The notes under the pieces: model-generated
What the model was told of the DNA's origin: nothing
Databases searched by the model: none
What the model saw: the letters and a program-made list of their open reading frames with translations, nothing else
DNA from: Sporosarcina aquimarina
GTDB lineage: Bacteria > Bacillota > Bacilli > Bacillales_A > Planococcaceae
DNA: 64,000 bases
Assembly (NCBI RefSeq): GCF_019748715.1
Contig: NZ_JACLBZ010000017.1
Span: 1 to 64,000 of the forward strand
Direction of reading: 5' to 3'
Part shown: piece after piece, positions 17,181-26,595 of the stretch
Position numbering within the stretch: the stretch's first letter is position 1
How the letters are laid out: each line of letters begins with the position of its first letter
Translations under genes and position numbers: made by a program

Positions 17181-17789
17181 TTGGAAATAGAATCACAGCT
17201 CTTGAGCATGACGGAGAGTTTTTTATTTGTAGCAGGTGAGGAAGGACTGACTCTTACTCATTTGGCTGCTTTATTGGAACGTAATGAAGATGAGACGCTA
17301 AAAATACTGACTGCTTTGCATGAGGACTATGATCAGGACTCGAAGCGAGGCATCACCTTGAAAAGTTATGGCGGCAGCTACCGATTGGTGACGAAAAGTG
17401 AATTGGCAGATGAGATCAAGAAGATGTTGGAGAATCCGAAGCCTTCAACATTTACTCAAGCAGCATTGGAAGTTCTTGCGATCATCGCATATAAACAGCC
17501 GGTTACAAGGGTTGAAGTAGATGATTTGCGGGGTGTGAAATCTGAACGGGCTCTGCATTCATTGACAGGTAAAGGTTTTGTGGCGGAAGTTGGGCGAATG
17601 GAAGGACCGGGAAGACCGATTTTATACGGTACGACGGATTTCTTCCTCGATCGTTTTGGTCTTGCGTCTTTAAAAGAATTGCCGCCACTTTCTTTGGAAG
17701 AAGAAAAGGAGCAGGAAGATCCAGACTTATTTATGACAAAGTTTCAGGAAGCATTCTCAATTCAAGACGAAGGAGGAATTGACGCTTGA
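17181..17789 (+). CDS. scpB: Segregation and condensation protein B
   Basis: A ~202-residue dimer of two winged helices that binds ScpA. The conserved core EVLAIIAYKQPVTRVEVDDLRGVKSERALHSL is split over residues ~95-130, and GPGRPILYGTT follows. The start is debatable. ATG at 17172 lies directly on the AAGGAG (no spacing), whereas TTG at 17181 has ideal 9-nt spacing, so TTG was chosen. The 3' end overlaps the next gene by 4 nt. Confidence 0.93.
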   Translation: MEIESQLLSMTESFLFVAGEEGLTLTHLAALLERNEDETLKILTALHEDYDQDSKRGITLKSYGGSYRLVTKSELADEIKKMLENPKPSTFTQAALEVLAIIAYKQPVTRVEVDDLRGVKSERALHSLTGKGFVAEVGRMEGPGRPILYGTTDFFLDRFGLASLKELPPLSLEEEKEQEDPDLFMTKFQEAFSIQDEGGIDA

Positions 17790-18796
17790 GAAAGTCTTCA
17801 GTCATTGTTTTGTTGTTGTTGGGATTCGTGCTATTCGCTTCACCCCAAGCTGCAAGTGCGGCAGGATCAGCTTGGGCAGTGATCGACGCTGAAAACGGCA
17901 GACTGCTAAAAGGAGAGAATGAACATCAACCCTTGCCTATTGCGAGTCTAACGAAGATGTGGACGGCCTATACATTTTTGGAGTCGCAATCGGAAAGTCA
18001 GGAAACAATCATTTCAAAAGAAGCGGCGTCCGCAGAAGGTTCATCAATCTACTTGGAATATGGCAACGCTATGCAAACGGACGATTTACTCTATGGACTG
18101 ATGCTTCGTTCAGGGAACGATGCTGCTCAAGCACTAGCTGAACATGCGGGCGGGTCTGTAGAAGGCTTCGTTCACTTGATGAATGAAAAAGCGCAAAGCC
18201 ATGGATTAGAACAAACCTATTTTACAAACCCATCCGGCCTACATGATGATCGACATTTATCTTCAGCGTACGATACGGCTAAAATGCTTTATTATGCGAT
18301 GGAAAACCCGAAATTCCGGAAGATTGCTACTACGACGAATTATCCATTTGAGACGGAACACGGCAAAAACAGCTGGCAAAATAAGCACCGTTTGCTGCTA
18401 TCCGAACCTACAGCAATCGCTGGCAAAACGGGCTTTACAAAGGTGGCCGGTCGAACATTAGCTACGTATTTCGAAAAAGATGGTAAGTCCGTTATTGTTG
18501 TAACGTTAAATAACGGAGACGACTGGAAAGTACACAAACATTTATCGCAACAAGCGTTTTCCGAATATCAAAACCATACCATCGCAAAAAAAGGACGCTA
18601 TCAAATCTTCCCTCATATGACCGCAAAACTAGATACTCCCATTAAATTACTCGTATCAAAAGAAGAGAAAAAACACCTATCCAACGTTTTACAAATACCC
18701 CAAACCGAAGAAACTCAAAAAAAAGGTTTCTGGTCGATTTACTTGGACACAGAACCGATCAAGACAGTAGCGGTCGATATCGAAACGGAAAAGTGA
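17786..18796 (+). CDS. D-alanyl-D-alanine carboxypeptidase (DacB/DacF type)
   Basis: A 336-residue secreted S11-family penicillin-binding protein that trims the terminal D-Ala of peptidoglycan stem peptides. A signal peptide covers residues 1-~26 (cleavage near AASAA). Active-site motifs are SLTK (catalytic Ser), SGN and AGKTGFTK. The C-terminal ~75 residues are short and I see no clear amphipathic anchor helix, unlike longer vegetative enzymes. TTG start overlaps scpB. Position matches dacB of B. subtilis; dacF, usually before spoIIAA, is absent here, so this enzyme could cover the spore cortex role. Confidence 0.88.
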   Translation: MRKSSVIVLLLLGFVLFASPQAASAAGSAWAVIDAENGRLLKGENEHQPLPIASLTKMWTAYTFLESQSESQETIISKEAASAEGSSIYLEYGNAMQTDDLLYGLMLRSGNDAAQALAEHAGGSVEGFVHLMNEKAQSHGLEQTYFTNPSGLHDDRHLSSAYDTAKMLYYAMENPKFRKIATTTNYPFETEHGKNSWQNKHRLLLSEPTAIAGKTGFTKVAGRTLATYFEKDGKSVIVVTLNNGDDWKVHKHLSQQAFSEYQNHTIAKKGRYQIFPHMTAKLDTPIKLLVSKEEKKHLSNVLQIPQTEETQKKGFWSIYLDTEPIKTVAVDIETEK

Positions 18797-18812
18797 ATTG
18801 AATACACACAAT

Positions 18813-18850
18813 TTCGAAGATTGTCCTGTCTAGGTCAGTCTTCTTTTCAT
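18813..18850 (+). terminator. Probable terminator after the carboxypeptidase gene
   Basis: GAAGAtTG (18816-) pairs imperfectly with AGTCTTC, followed by a TTTTC tract. A modest hairpin, at the end of the scpAB-carboxypeptidase unit. Confidence 0.4.
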
Positions 18851-18994
18851 TTACCGCAAAGTGTGACATAATTTTTTCAGTATCAATTAAAGTAGAATAA
18901 GTTAGGTATGTCGTTTTTTACCGACCTTCATACAGAAGTAACAACGCATCATCTACACGCAGAGTTCTATTTAGGTAACATCAAGGAGGAAACC

Positions 18995-19726
18995 ATGGAA
19001 AGATTACAAAAAGTATTGGCGCAGGCCGGCATCGCATCTAGAAGAAAGGCAGAAAAACTCATCGTTGACGGCTTGGTCAAAGTAAATGGCAAAGTCGTGA
19101 CGGAACTTGGAACAAAAGTTAGCAGAATGGACACAATTGCAGTAGAAGGTGTTCAACTGACAAAAGAATCGCCTGTCTACTACTTACTCTATAAACCACG
19201 TGGCTATATTTCCACTGTACAAGATGACAAAGGACGCAAAACAGTAATTGACTTAGTACCGGAAGTTAGCGAACGGATTTTCCCTGTCGGCAGACTGGAC
19301 TATGACACGTCGGGCGTGTTGTTGCTGACAAATGACGGAGATTTCTCTTATTTGATGACACATCCGAAATTTGAGATTCAAAAAAGGTATGTCGCAAAAG
19401 TTAAAGGAATCCCTACGCGAGAAAATCTTAAAAAACTAGAGACAGGCATTGAGCTGGAGGATGGTAAAACAGCGCCTGCTCAGGTGAAAATGACAACTGT
19501 CGATAAAAAAACCAACTCTGCGATTGTAGAGATCACCATTCATGAAGGACGCAACAGACAAGTCCGCCGAATGTTCGATGCGATTGGCTGCCCTGTGCAG
19601 AAGCTAAAGCGTGAGCAGTTCGCCAATTTGACGACACGCGGGCTGAATGCAGGAGAAGCGCGAGAATTGACGACCCATGAAATTAAACAACTGCGTGTTC
19701 TTGCGGAAACCGGGAAGATCGGCTAA
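18995..19726 (+). CDS. rluB: 23S rRNA pseudouridine synthase RluB
   Basis: A 243-residue RsuA-family enzyme modifying 23S rRNA. The N-terminal S4 RNA-binding domain (MERLQKVLAQAGIASRRKAE) is followed by the catalytic domain with Asp in FPVGRLDYDTSGVLLLTND and the C-terminal motif EGRNRQVRRMF. The start at 18995 has AAGGAGG at the right spacing; the frame extends upstream without a site. It stands before resA, as ypuL/rluB does in B. subtilis, but spmA and spmB, which precede it there, are missing. Confidence 0.94.
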   Translation: MERLQKVLAQAGIASRRKAEKLIVDGLVKVNGKVVTELGTKVSRMDTIAVEGVQLTKESPVYYLLYKPRGYISTVQDDKGRKTVIDLVPEVSERIFPVGRLDYDTSGVLLLTNDGDFSYLMTHPKFEIQKRYVAKVKGIPTRENLKKLETGIELEDGKTAPAQVKMTTVDKKTNSAIVEITIHEGRNRQVRRMFDAIGCPVQKLKREQFANLTTRGLNAGEARELTTHEIKQLRVLAETGKIG

Positions 19727-19830
19727 GAAAGCCTCAAAAGTTCACAAACCTATCACTAGTGCGACGTCAACTGAATTTGCGTTTTGGTATAATAGCGATT
19801 GGAACGTATTTACGACGGGAGGTATTATGA

Positions 19831-20364
19831 TTGGCCAAGAAAAATAAAAAACAGATCAGGCTAATTAGCAGGACAGTCCTTCTATTAATTATGGCAGCCA
19901 TCATTGTATATGCGATTACTTCAAAAGACAGAGTGAAGGTCTTAGCAGAAGGGGACAAGGCTCCTGACTTCGAGCTTGTAGATCTGGAAGGAAATGCACA
20001 TCGTCTATCGGATTATAAAGGTGAAGGTGTGTTTTTGAATTTCTGGGGAACTTGGTGTCCGCCATGTAAGAAAGAAATGCCTCATATGGAGGATATGTAC
20101 AAAGATTTTGAAGCAAAAGGTGTACATATACTGACAGTCAACGTAGGAGAGCCGAAAGTAAAGGTAGAACTCTTCCGAGATGACTTGAACCTCTCATTCC
20201 CGATGTTATGGGATAAGAATAAAACAGTAATGGATCTTTACAACATCAAACCGCTGCCTACCACCTTCTTGATTAATCCCGAAGGCAAGATTACGAAGAT
20301 TATTAAGCAAGGGATGAGTGAACAGCAAATAAGGGAGTATTTAGAAAGTATTCAACCAAAGTAA
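19831..20364 (+). CDS. resA: Thiol-disulfide oxidoreductase ResA
   Basis: A 177-residue membrane-anchored thioredoxin that reduces apocytochrome c so that haem can be attached. A basic N-terminus and one membrane segment (residues ~12-30) precede an outward thioredoxin fold. The CPPC active site is at residues 76-79 in FWGTWCPPCKKEMP, and the cis-Pro lies in KPLPTTFLI. The start is TTG at 19831 with GGGAGG upstream; a nearby ATG is out of frame and gives only six codons. A TATAAT lies at about 19788. First gene of resABC. Confidence 0.94.
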   Translation: MAKKNKKQIRLISRTVLLLIMAAIIVYAITSKDRVKVLAEGDKAPDFELVDLEGNAHRLSDYKGEGVFLNFWGTWCPPCKKEMPHMEDMYKDFEAKGVHILTVNVGEPKVKVELFRDDLNLSFPMLWDKNKTVMDLYNIKPLPTTFLINPEGKITKIIKQGMSEQQIREYLESIQPK

Positions 20365-20379
20365 GGAGTTTGTTACTCA

Positions 20380-22029
20380 ATGAGCAATATTAAATGCCAA
20401 TGCGGTCATGAAAACCCTTATGGTACGGAACTTTGTGAGAAGTGTGGGCGTCCTTTGTCTGAAAAGGCAAAGAAAAGTGACATAGTGGATATGCGATACG
20501 AAGGATCTTCCAGAAGATCCCAGACGTATAAAAGCTCGATTGTCGATAAAATATGGAACTTTTTCTCCAGTGTGAAGATTGGTGTCAGTATAATTGTAGC
20601 TGTACTGGCTGCTTCAGCGATCGGAACCATTTTTCCGCAGAAATTCTACGTCCCCGCTACAACGGATGCCGAGTATGCGGAATACTACGAACGTCTATAT
20701 GGTGTGGTAGGAAAGATTTATTATCAGCTCGGCTTTTATGATATGTACAATAGTTGGTGGTTTAAAGTACTGATTGTCATGCTGGCAACTTCAATTATCA
20801 TTGCGAGTATTGACCGTGTGGTACCTTTATATAAATCACTGAAAAAGCAACGTACACGTCGCCACCCATCCTTCATGAAGCGCCAGCGTATTTATGGAGA
20901 AGGGGATGTAGAAAACACGGAAGAGGCTCTTGCCAAGGCAGAAGAGAAGTTGAAAGAACTGCGCTATAACGTGAAAACAGAAAATGGTGCTATTTTAGCA
21001 GAAAAACATCGTTTCTCACGTTGGGGCCCTTATGTAAATCATACTGGTTTGATCATTTTCTTTGCGGGAGTTCTATTGAGAGGGATTCCTGGCTTCTACG
21101 TCGATGAAGCGATGTGGCTGCGTGAAGGGGAAACGCGTAATATTGTAGGAGCGCCTGGCTATGTACTCGAAAACCGAGGATTCATTTTAGAGAATTATAC
21201 GAAGGACGAAGCTGAAGAAGTTTTCGGTGAGGCTCTAGATAAAGTGGGCTCGATTGTAAAGACGTATCAGACAGATGTCACCCTTTACAAAGAAAAAGAA
21301 GGCGCATTACCGGGGAGTGACGACCTCGAAAAAATGCAGGATTATTCTATTGTAGTCAACAAGCCGTTGAAATTTAATGGCTATAATGTTTTCCAGATGG
21401 ACTATAAGCTGAATGAATTGAGTACCATGACTTTTCATTTGGTGAACAAATCAACGGAAAAATCATTAGGTGAGTTCACAGTTGATTTGAGTAAGCCTGA
21501 AAAAGAGTATGATCTTGGAAATGGTTCGTCCGTTAAGATGATTGGATTCTATCCGGATTATGACGGAGTGAAGGACGGTGAACCTTACTCTAAATCGCCA
21601 GTTCCGAATAATCCAGCGTTCATTTTCCAAATGAAGACACCGGATAAGCCGGAAGGTGAAAGAAGTTTCGTTGCGATTCGCCAAACGCTGGAAGTGGAAG
21701 AGAACGATTATGCCGTTAAATTTGCTTCTGCTGAAACACGTAACATATCAGGTTTAACGATCCGAAAAGACAAAACGCTCTATATTTTGCTATTGGGTGG
21801 TCTGATCTTCATGATTGGTGTCATCCAAGGATCTTATTGGCAACACCGCCGGATTTGGGTCCAAAAAGATGCGGAAGGTCATATATTGGTTGCGGCCCAT
21901 ACGAATAAAAACTGGTTCTCTTTACGAAAAGATCTGGATAAAGTTCGAGAGTCTGCCGTCTTGCCTGCTTATATAGATCGTCAAGATCCTGAATTGGACA
22001 AGCAAGAACAGGAAGGGGACGAAAAGTAA
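20380..22029 (+). CDS. resB: Cytochrome c biogenesis protein ResB
   Basis: A 549-residue membrane protein of system II cytochrome c maturation that works with ResC to move and attach haem. An N-terminal zinc ribbon (CQCGHENPYGTELCEKCGR) precedes membrane spans near residues ~68-88, 125-145 and 220-240. A large extracytoplasmic domain (~245-455) and a last span near ~465-485 follow. The stop overlaps the resC start by one nt, so translation is coupled. Typical ResB length for bacilli. Confidence 0.93.
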   Translation: MSNIKCQCGHENPYGTELCEKCGRPLSEKAKKSDIVDMRYEGSSRRSQTYKSSIVDKIWNFFSSVKIGVSIIVAVLAASAIGTIFPQKFYVPATTDAEYAEYYERLYGVVGKIYYQLGFYDMYNSWWFKVLIVMLATSIIIASIDRVVPLYKSLKKQRTRRHPSFMKRQRIYGEGDVENTEEALAKAEEKLKELRYNVKTENGAILAEKHRFSRWGPYVNHTGLIIFFAGVLLRGIPGFYVDEAMWLREGETRNIVGAPGYVLENRGFILENYTKDEAEEVFGEALDKVGSIVKTYQTDVTLYKEKEGALPGSDDLEKMQDYSIVVNKPLKFNGYNVFQMDYKLNELSTMTFHLVNKSTEKSLGEFTVDLSKPEKEYDLGNGSSVKMIGFYPDYDGVKDGEPYSKSPVPNNPAFIFQMKTPDKPEGERSFVAIRQTLEVEENDYAVKFASAETRNISGLTIRKDKTLYILLLGGLIFMIGVIQGSYWQHRRIWVQKDAEGHILVAAHTNKNWFSLRKDLDKVRESAVLPAYIDRQDPELDKQEQEGDEK

Positions 22030-23213
22030 TGGATTTAGTTGCTGTCAGTAGTAACTTGTTGTTTGTATCATTTGTTTCTTATTTAGTGGCGACATTATTT
22101 TTTGGCGGAGCCATCAAAAAATCGAAAACTGAAAAGGCCTACCATAACAGTAAGTGGGGAACGATTGGATTAGTCATTACAATTATTGGATTCCTTGCTC
22201 ACTTAGGCTATTTCTTTACGAGATGGGCCGCATCAGGCCACGCACCTCTCAGTAATATGTTTGAGTTCACGACTGCATTCGGGATGATGCTCGTAGGGGC
22301 ATTTATTCTGTTATATATTATATACCGGACACCTTCGCTTGGGTTATTTGCTTTGCCGATTGCGATTATCATTATTTCATACGCAACGATGTTCCCGAGA
22401 GAAGTTACTCCGCTAATCCCTGCATTGCAGAGTAAATGGTTATTCATCCATGTAATTACAACGGTTATTGGTGAATCAATACTAGCAATCAGTGCTATAG
22501 CAGGCCTTGTGTTTTTAGTGAAAAATATAGATATGACAAAGAAATCTAAACAACGTTTTTGGATTGAAGCTGTTATGTATACATTAATACTTGTACTTGG
22601 TTTTGTCGTAACATCCACGACATTCAAGGTAATGAATTATGAAGCAGAATTTACGTATATTGATAAAAATCAGGCACCTGCTGAAATTACGTATCATGTT
22701 CCTCCGTTATTCGGAATGAATGAATACGAAGCGATGACGCCCGATGCTATGACTCCTTGGATTGAGATGCCGCCAATTGTAAACGCACAAAAGTTATCCT
22801 CTCTTGTCTGGGCCGTTGCGGTAGGTTCTGTGCTTTATCTGTTATTACGTTTAATTGCACGCAAACCAATCGCCGCAGTATTCCAACCGCTTGCAAAGAA
22901 AGCGAACTCTCAGCTGATGGACGAGATCGGCTATCGTTCAGTCTTAATCGGTTTCCCTGTCTTCACGCTCGGTGCATTGATTTTCGCAATGATTTGGGCG
23001 CATGAAGCATGGTCACGGTTCTGGGGCTGGGACCCGAAAGAAGTTTGGGCGCTCATCACTTGGTTATTCTACGCTGCATTCCTTCACCTGCGTTTGTCTC
23101 GCGGTTGGGAAGGAGAAAAATCAGCATGGCTGGCAGTGATCGGTTTCGTGATCATTATGTTCAACTTGATTGCAGTTAACTTGATTATTGCAGGCTTGCA
23201 TTCATACGCGTAA
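22029..23213 (+). CDS. resC: Cytochrome c biogenesis protein ResC (CcsA/CcsB type)
   Basis: A 394-residue polytopic protein, haem handler of system II. The WWD haem-binding motif is clear near residues 335-350 (SRFWGWDPKEVWALITW). Histidines on flanking loops (SGHAPLSNMFE, LHLRLSRGWEG) are probable haem ligands. About eight membrane spans. Together with ResB it forms the synthetase that ligates haem to CXXCH motifs. A strong terminator follows. Confidence 0.94.
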   Translation: MDLVAVSSNLLFVSFVSYLVATLFFGGAIKKSKTEKAYHNSKWGTIGLVITIIGFLAHLGYFFTRWAASGHAPLSNMFEFTTAFGMMLVGAFILLYIIYRTPSLGLFALPIAIIIISYATMFPREVTPLIPALQSKWLFIHVITTVIGESILAISAIAGLVFLVKNIDMTKKSKQRFWIEAVMYTLILVLGFVVTSTTFKVMNYEAEFTYIDKNQAPAEITYHVPPLFGMNEYEAMTPDAMTPWIEMPPIVNAQKLSSLVWAVAVGSVLYLLLRLIARKPIAAVFQPLAKKANSQLMDEIGYRSVLIGFPVFTLGALIFAMIWAHEAWSRFWGWDPKEVWALITWLFYAAFLHLRLSRGWEGEKSAWLAVIGFVIIMFNLIAVNLIIAGLHSYA

Positions 23214-23217
23214 GCTT

Positions 23218-23252
23218 AGACTGCATGGCAAAACTTGTCATGCAGTCTTTTT
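23218..23252 (+). terminator. Terminator after resC
   Basis: AGACTGCATG (23218-23227) pairs perfectly with CATGCAGTCT (23239-23248), followed by TTTTTAT. It separates resABC from resDE. Confidence 0.88.
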
Positions 23253-23352
23253 ATCTGAATTCAGATGAAAACTCTCACCTCTATTGTTTGTAAGATGTAT
23301 GTGAATTTATTACTGAGCGGTAGGTATTCAGACGCCTGCTGAGCACAGATAT

Positions 23353-23443
23353 AGCTTCCGGCAGATGTCATGGATTTTTAATGGATCATTACGAGTGCGC
23401 TCGAAAGAATCCGGACGCAATTACGCCGAGGCGTAATTGATTT
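23353..23443 (-). repeat. Intergenic element family 2, copy A
   Basis: Read on the minus strand it starts AATCAATTACGCCTCGGCGT, containing the palindrome TTACGCCgaGGCGTAA. It continues through GCGTCCGGATT and ends with TGACATCTGCCGG. It lies between the resC terminator and resD. The rest of the ~290-nt gap shows only a TACAAT (~23463) as possible -10 of resD. Confidence 0.6.
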
Positions 23444-23503
23444 CTTTTAAACACTAGAAATTGTACAATGGACATAGAAGATTGTCGAAAGGGGTAATGA
23501 TTT

Positions 23504-24223
23504 GTGGAAGAAACAGTGAAATTATTAGTAGTGGATGATGAGGATCGGATTCGCCGACTGCTGAATATGTATCTATCTCGCGAAGGTTATGAAATCGACG
23601 AAGCGGTGGATGGAGCAGAAGCTTTGGAGAAAGCGTTTGCTGAACAGTATGATTGCATATTGCTTGATGTCATGATGCCTGAAAAAGATGGGTTGGAAGT
23701 GTTGGCAGAACTGCGTGAACATAAGCAAATGACACCTGTCATTCTTTTGACTGCAAAAGGTGAAGAATCCGACCGTGTAGGCGGATTTGAAAGCGGTGCG
23801 GATGATTATATCGTCAAGCCATTCAGTCCGAGAGAAGTGGTACTGCGTGTTAAAGCGATGCTTAGAAGGTCGGTTTCTTTCCCGAATGTTTCATCGTCTA
23901 CCACATCGAAAGATTTAGTCGTATTCCCTCAATTAACAATCGATCACGATGCACACCGTGTAACGGCGGAGGGTAAAGAAGTGAATTTGACGCCGAAAGA
24001 ATATGAATTGCTCTATTTCTTGGCGAAATCTCCGGATAAAGTGTTCGATCGCGAGCAGTTATTGAAGGAAGTTTGGCACTATGAGTTTTTTGGAGATTTG
24101 AGAACGGTAGATACGCACGTCAAACGACTTCGAGAAAAGTTAAGTCGTGTATCTGAAAGGGCAGCCAAAATGATCGTCACCGTCTGGGGCGTCGGTTATA
24201 AGTTCGAGGTTCCGAACGAATGA
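23504..24223 (+). CDS. resD: Response regulator ResD
   Basis: A 239-residue OmpR/PhoB-type regulator of aerobic and anaerobic respiration genes. The receiver domain (residues 5-118) has acidic pocket DDED, the phosphoacceptor Asp55 in ILLDVMMP, and the conserved Lys in IVKPFSP. The C-terminal winged helix (~135-236) ends in TVWGVGYKFE. The start is GTG at 23504 with AAAGGGG upstream. It overlaps resE by 4 nt. ResD in B. subtilis activates resABC, cta and qcr genes, several of which lie in this window. Confidence 0.95.
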   Translation: MEETVKLLVVDDEDRIRRLLNMYLSREGYEIDEAVDGAEALEKAFAEQYDCILLDVMMPEKDGLEVLAELREHKQMTPVILLTAKGEESDRVGGFESGADDYIVKPFSPREVVLRVKAMLRRSVSFPNVSSSTTSKDLVVFPQLTIDHDAHRVTAEGKEVNLTPKEYELLYFLAKSPDKVFDREQLLKEVWHYEFFGDLRTVDTHVKRLREKLSRVSERAAKMIVTVWGVGYKFEVPNE

Positions 24224-26010
24224 TTAGAATATGGAATTCAATTGTCGGGAAGCTATGGGCCACCATATTGCTTCTCGTTTCATTTGTCCTGTTTATCGTG
24301 ACATTGCTTCTGCTGGAGTTTCTGGATAATTTTCATACGAAACAAGCAGAAGAATCCTTGCAGAGGGAAGCTGCCACCATCAGCAAAATTGTCAATGATC
24401 ATGAAGGACAAACTACGAGTTCCATGCATTTGATCATAGAAGACATACTGGACACCGAGACCAATGCGATAATAGTGGGTCAAGAAGGGCAAATTCTTTA
24501 TTCGTTCCATACGGCTGCAAGTAAAGAAGAAATTGAAAAAAAATTGTTATCTGAACGAAGTCTTTTTGAATCACCGGAAGTTGGCGATCAGATTGTAAAG
24601 GAAATGATCCTTCCATCTTTAGACGAAGACGAAGTAATGGGGCAATATTTGATTCTTTCTTATCCTTATGAACAATTTTCAGGAGAAAAAGCAAGTGTCC
24701 TCATGTACCAAAGTTTGGACGCAGTACACCGCACGACGAAAAGTACAACTAATATTGTATTCTTATCAGCATTCATTGCATTCATACTAACTACATTTTT
24801 TGCCTTTTTCTTATCGACACGGATTACGCTGCCGTTACGGAAAATGAAACAAGCTGCATTCGAATTGTCCAAAGGGAATTTTGATACTCATTTGCCAGTT
24901 GCACAAAACGATGAAATTGGTCAACTCGCAACAGCATTTAATCAAATGGGACGTCAATTAAAATACAATATGGAGTTAATCAAACAGGAGAAAGAACAAT
25001 TATCCAGTATTCTAACTTCCATGACAGATGCAGTTGTTACGTTTAATCAGGATTATTCGATATTGCTGAAGAATCCACAAGCCGAGCTGTTATTAAAAAA
25101 ATGGTATGGCTACAATGAGAAAAAGCATCATCCTCTGCCAAAGGAAGTCTTCCATATGTTGGAGCATGCGATCTCATTTTCGGAGGAAGTGGAAGATGAG
25201 CTTGAATTAGGTGGACAGTTCTATGTCATTTCCATCAGTCCTCTCTATAGCGAAAATAATATTCGAGGTGCGGTCGCTGTATTTCGGGATATGACGGAAC
25301 AGCATAAATTGGATAAATTGCGTTCAGACTTTATTGCCAATGTCTCCCACGAATTACGGACTCCTATTTCAATGTTGCAGGGGTACAGTGAAGCGATTAT
25401 TGACGATGTGGTCAGCAGTGAGGAAGAACGCATGGAAATGGTTCGAATTATTCATGATGAATCCAAGCGAATGAGTCGCTTGGTGACAGACTTGCTGGAC
25501 TTGGCAAGAATGGAATCGGGTCATATCCAGTTGCATGAGAACCCATTACCGATCTTCGAATTTATGAATCGTATGGTAACAAAATTTTCTCAAGTAGCAA
25601 AAGACGCGCAAGTGAATCTCACCTTAAATACAGAAGAATCATCAAATCTAGTTATACTTGCCGATGAGGATCGCCTTGAACAAGTATTTACCAATTTGAT
25701 TGATAATGCGATTCGTCATACACCTAATGGAGGTGAAGTGACACTAGGAATCCATCGATCGAATGGGATGCTTGATCTGTCGGTTTCTGATACAGGCGTA
25801 GGGATTCCTGAAAAAGACTTACCATTTGTCTTTGAACGTTTTTATAAAGCAGACAAAGCGAGGACGCGAGGTAAAGGTGGGACAGGTTTAGGTTTGGCTA
25901 TCGCAAAAAACATCATGGATGCACATCACGGATCAATTTTGGCGAAACATGGAGATGAGAAAGGAACCGTCTTCATTTGCTCACTTCCATTTGATTCTCC
26001 AAAGAATTGA
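24220..26010 (+). CDS. resE: Sensor histidine kinase ResE
   Basis: A 596-residue membrane kinase paired with ResD. Two membrane spans (residues ~12-33 and ~176-197) flank an extracytoplasmic sensor. A HAMP linker (~198-250), a PAS domain (~255-360), HisKA with the phosphoacceptor in VSHELRTPISMLQGYSE, and a HATPase domain (NLIDNAIRHT, DTGVGIP, GGTGLGLAI) follow. ATG overlaps the resD stop (ATGA). The 3' end adjoins the sigX promoter candidate. Confidence 0.95.
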   Translation: MIRIWNSIVGKLWATILLLVSFVLFIVTLLLLEFLDNFHTKQAEESLQREAATISKIVNDHEGQTTSSMHLIIEDILDTETNAIIVGQEGQILYSFHTAASKEEIEKKLLSERSLFESPEVGDQIVKEMILPSLDEDEVMGQYLILSYPYEQFSGEKASVLMYQSLDAVHRTTKSTTNIVFLSAFIAFILTTFFAFFLSTRITLPLRKMKQAAFELSKGNFDTHLPVAQNDEIGQLATAFNQMGRQLKYNMELIKQEKEQLSSILTSMTDAVVTFNQDYSILLKNPQAELLLKKWYGYNEKKHHPLPKEVFHMLEHAISFSEEVEDELELGGQFYVISISPLYSENNIRGAVAVFRDMTEQHKLDKLRSDFIANVSHELRTPISMLQGYSEAIIDDVVSSEEERMEMVRIIHDESKRMSRLVTDLLDLARMESGHIQLHENPLPIFEFMNRMVTKFSQVAKDAQVNLTLNTEESSNLVILADEDRLEQVFTNLIDNAIRHTPNGGEVTLGIHRSNGMLDLSVSDTGVGIPEKDLPFVFERFYKADKARTRGKGGTGLGLAIAKNIMDAHHGSILAKHGDEKGTVFICSLPFDSPKN

Positions 26011-26033
26011 AACCTTTCCTCAAATGAATCGAC
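26008..26033 (+). promoter_or_regulatory. Candidate autoregulated ECF promoter of sigX
   Basis: TGAAAC (26008-26013), 16 nt, CGAC (26030-26033). This resembles the sigma-X/sigma-W class of ECF promoters and overlaps the resE stop codon. A TATAAT follows at 26037-26042, so a sigma-A start may also exist. Autoregulation is inferred from the known behaviour of ECF factors. Confidence 0.42.
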
Positions 26034-26058
26034 TACTATAATAGAGCGAGGGGATTAA

Positions 26059-26595
26059 ATGGATGATTCCGTTTTCCTGCGATTGTACGAAGAATATAAC
26101 CGAGATGTATTTAATTTTTTGATCTATTTGACTCGTAATCGAGACATAGCCGAAGATTTAATGCATGAAGTATATGTTCGCGTACTGAAATCATACAGCA
26201 ACTTCGAAGGAAAAAGTTCAGAGAAAACATGGCTGTTTGCAATTGCGAAAAATGTCTCGATTGATTATTTCCGTAAACAAGCAACCATGAAGAAGCATAC
26301 AGATCTTCATTTCGATTGGGAAACACAGGAATTGGTTGCACACGATCTCCTGCCTGAGCAACTTATCGAATCGGATGAAGAGAAACGACTAGTTTTGGAA
26401 GAATTGCATAACTGTACAGGCGATCAGAAAATGGTCATTTTCATGCGGTTCTTCCAAGACCTCACGATTGCTGAAACTGCAGAAGTTTTGGAATGGACAG
26501 AGGGTAAAGTAAAAACTACCCAGCATCGTGCAGTAAAGGCTTTGAAGGAAAAGGTAGAAGCACGTTCGGTGAGAAAGGGGCGATCAAATGAGTAA
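26059..26595 (+). CDS. sigX: ECF sigma factor SigX
   Basis: A 178-residue extracytoplasmic-function sigma factor. Region 2 covers residues ~8-75 (YNRDVFNFLIYLTRNRDIAEDLMHEVYVRV) and region 4 covers ~115-170 (FFQDLTIAETAEVLEWTEGKVKTTQHRAVKAL). In B. subtilis sigma-X governs cell-surface modification and peptide resistance genes. It follows resE by 48 nt, the same neighbour as in B. subtilis, and overlaps the anti-sigma gene by 8 nt, the usual sigma/anti-sigma coupling. Confidence 0.9.
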   Translation: MDDSVFLRLYEEYNRDVFNFLIYLTRNRDIAEDLMHEVYVRVLKSYSNFEGKSSEKTWLFAIAKNVSIDYFRKQATMKKHTDLHFDWETQELVAHDLLPEQLIESDEEKRLVLEELHNCTGDQKMVIFMRFFQDLTIAETAEVLEWTEGKVKTTQHRAVKALKEKVEARSVRKGRSNE

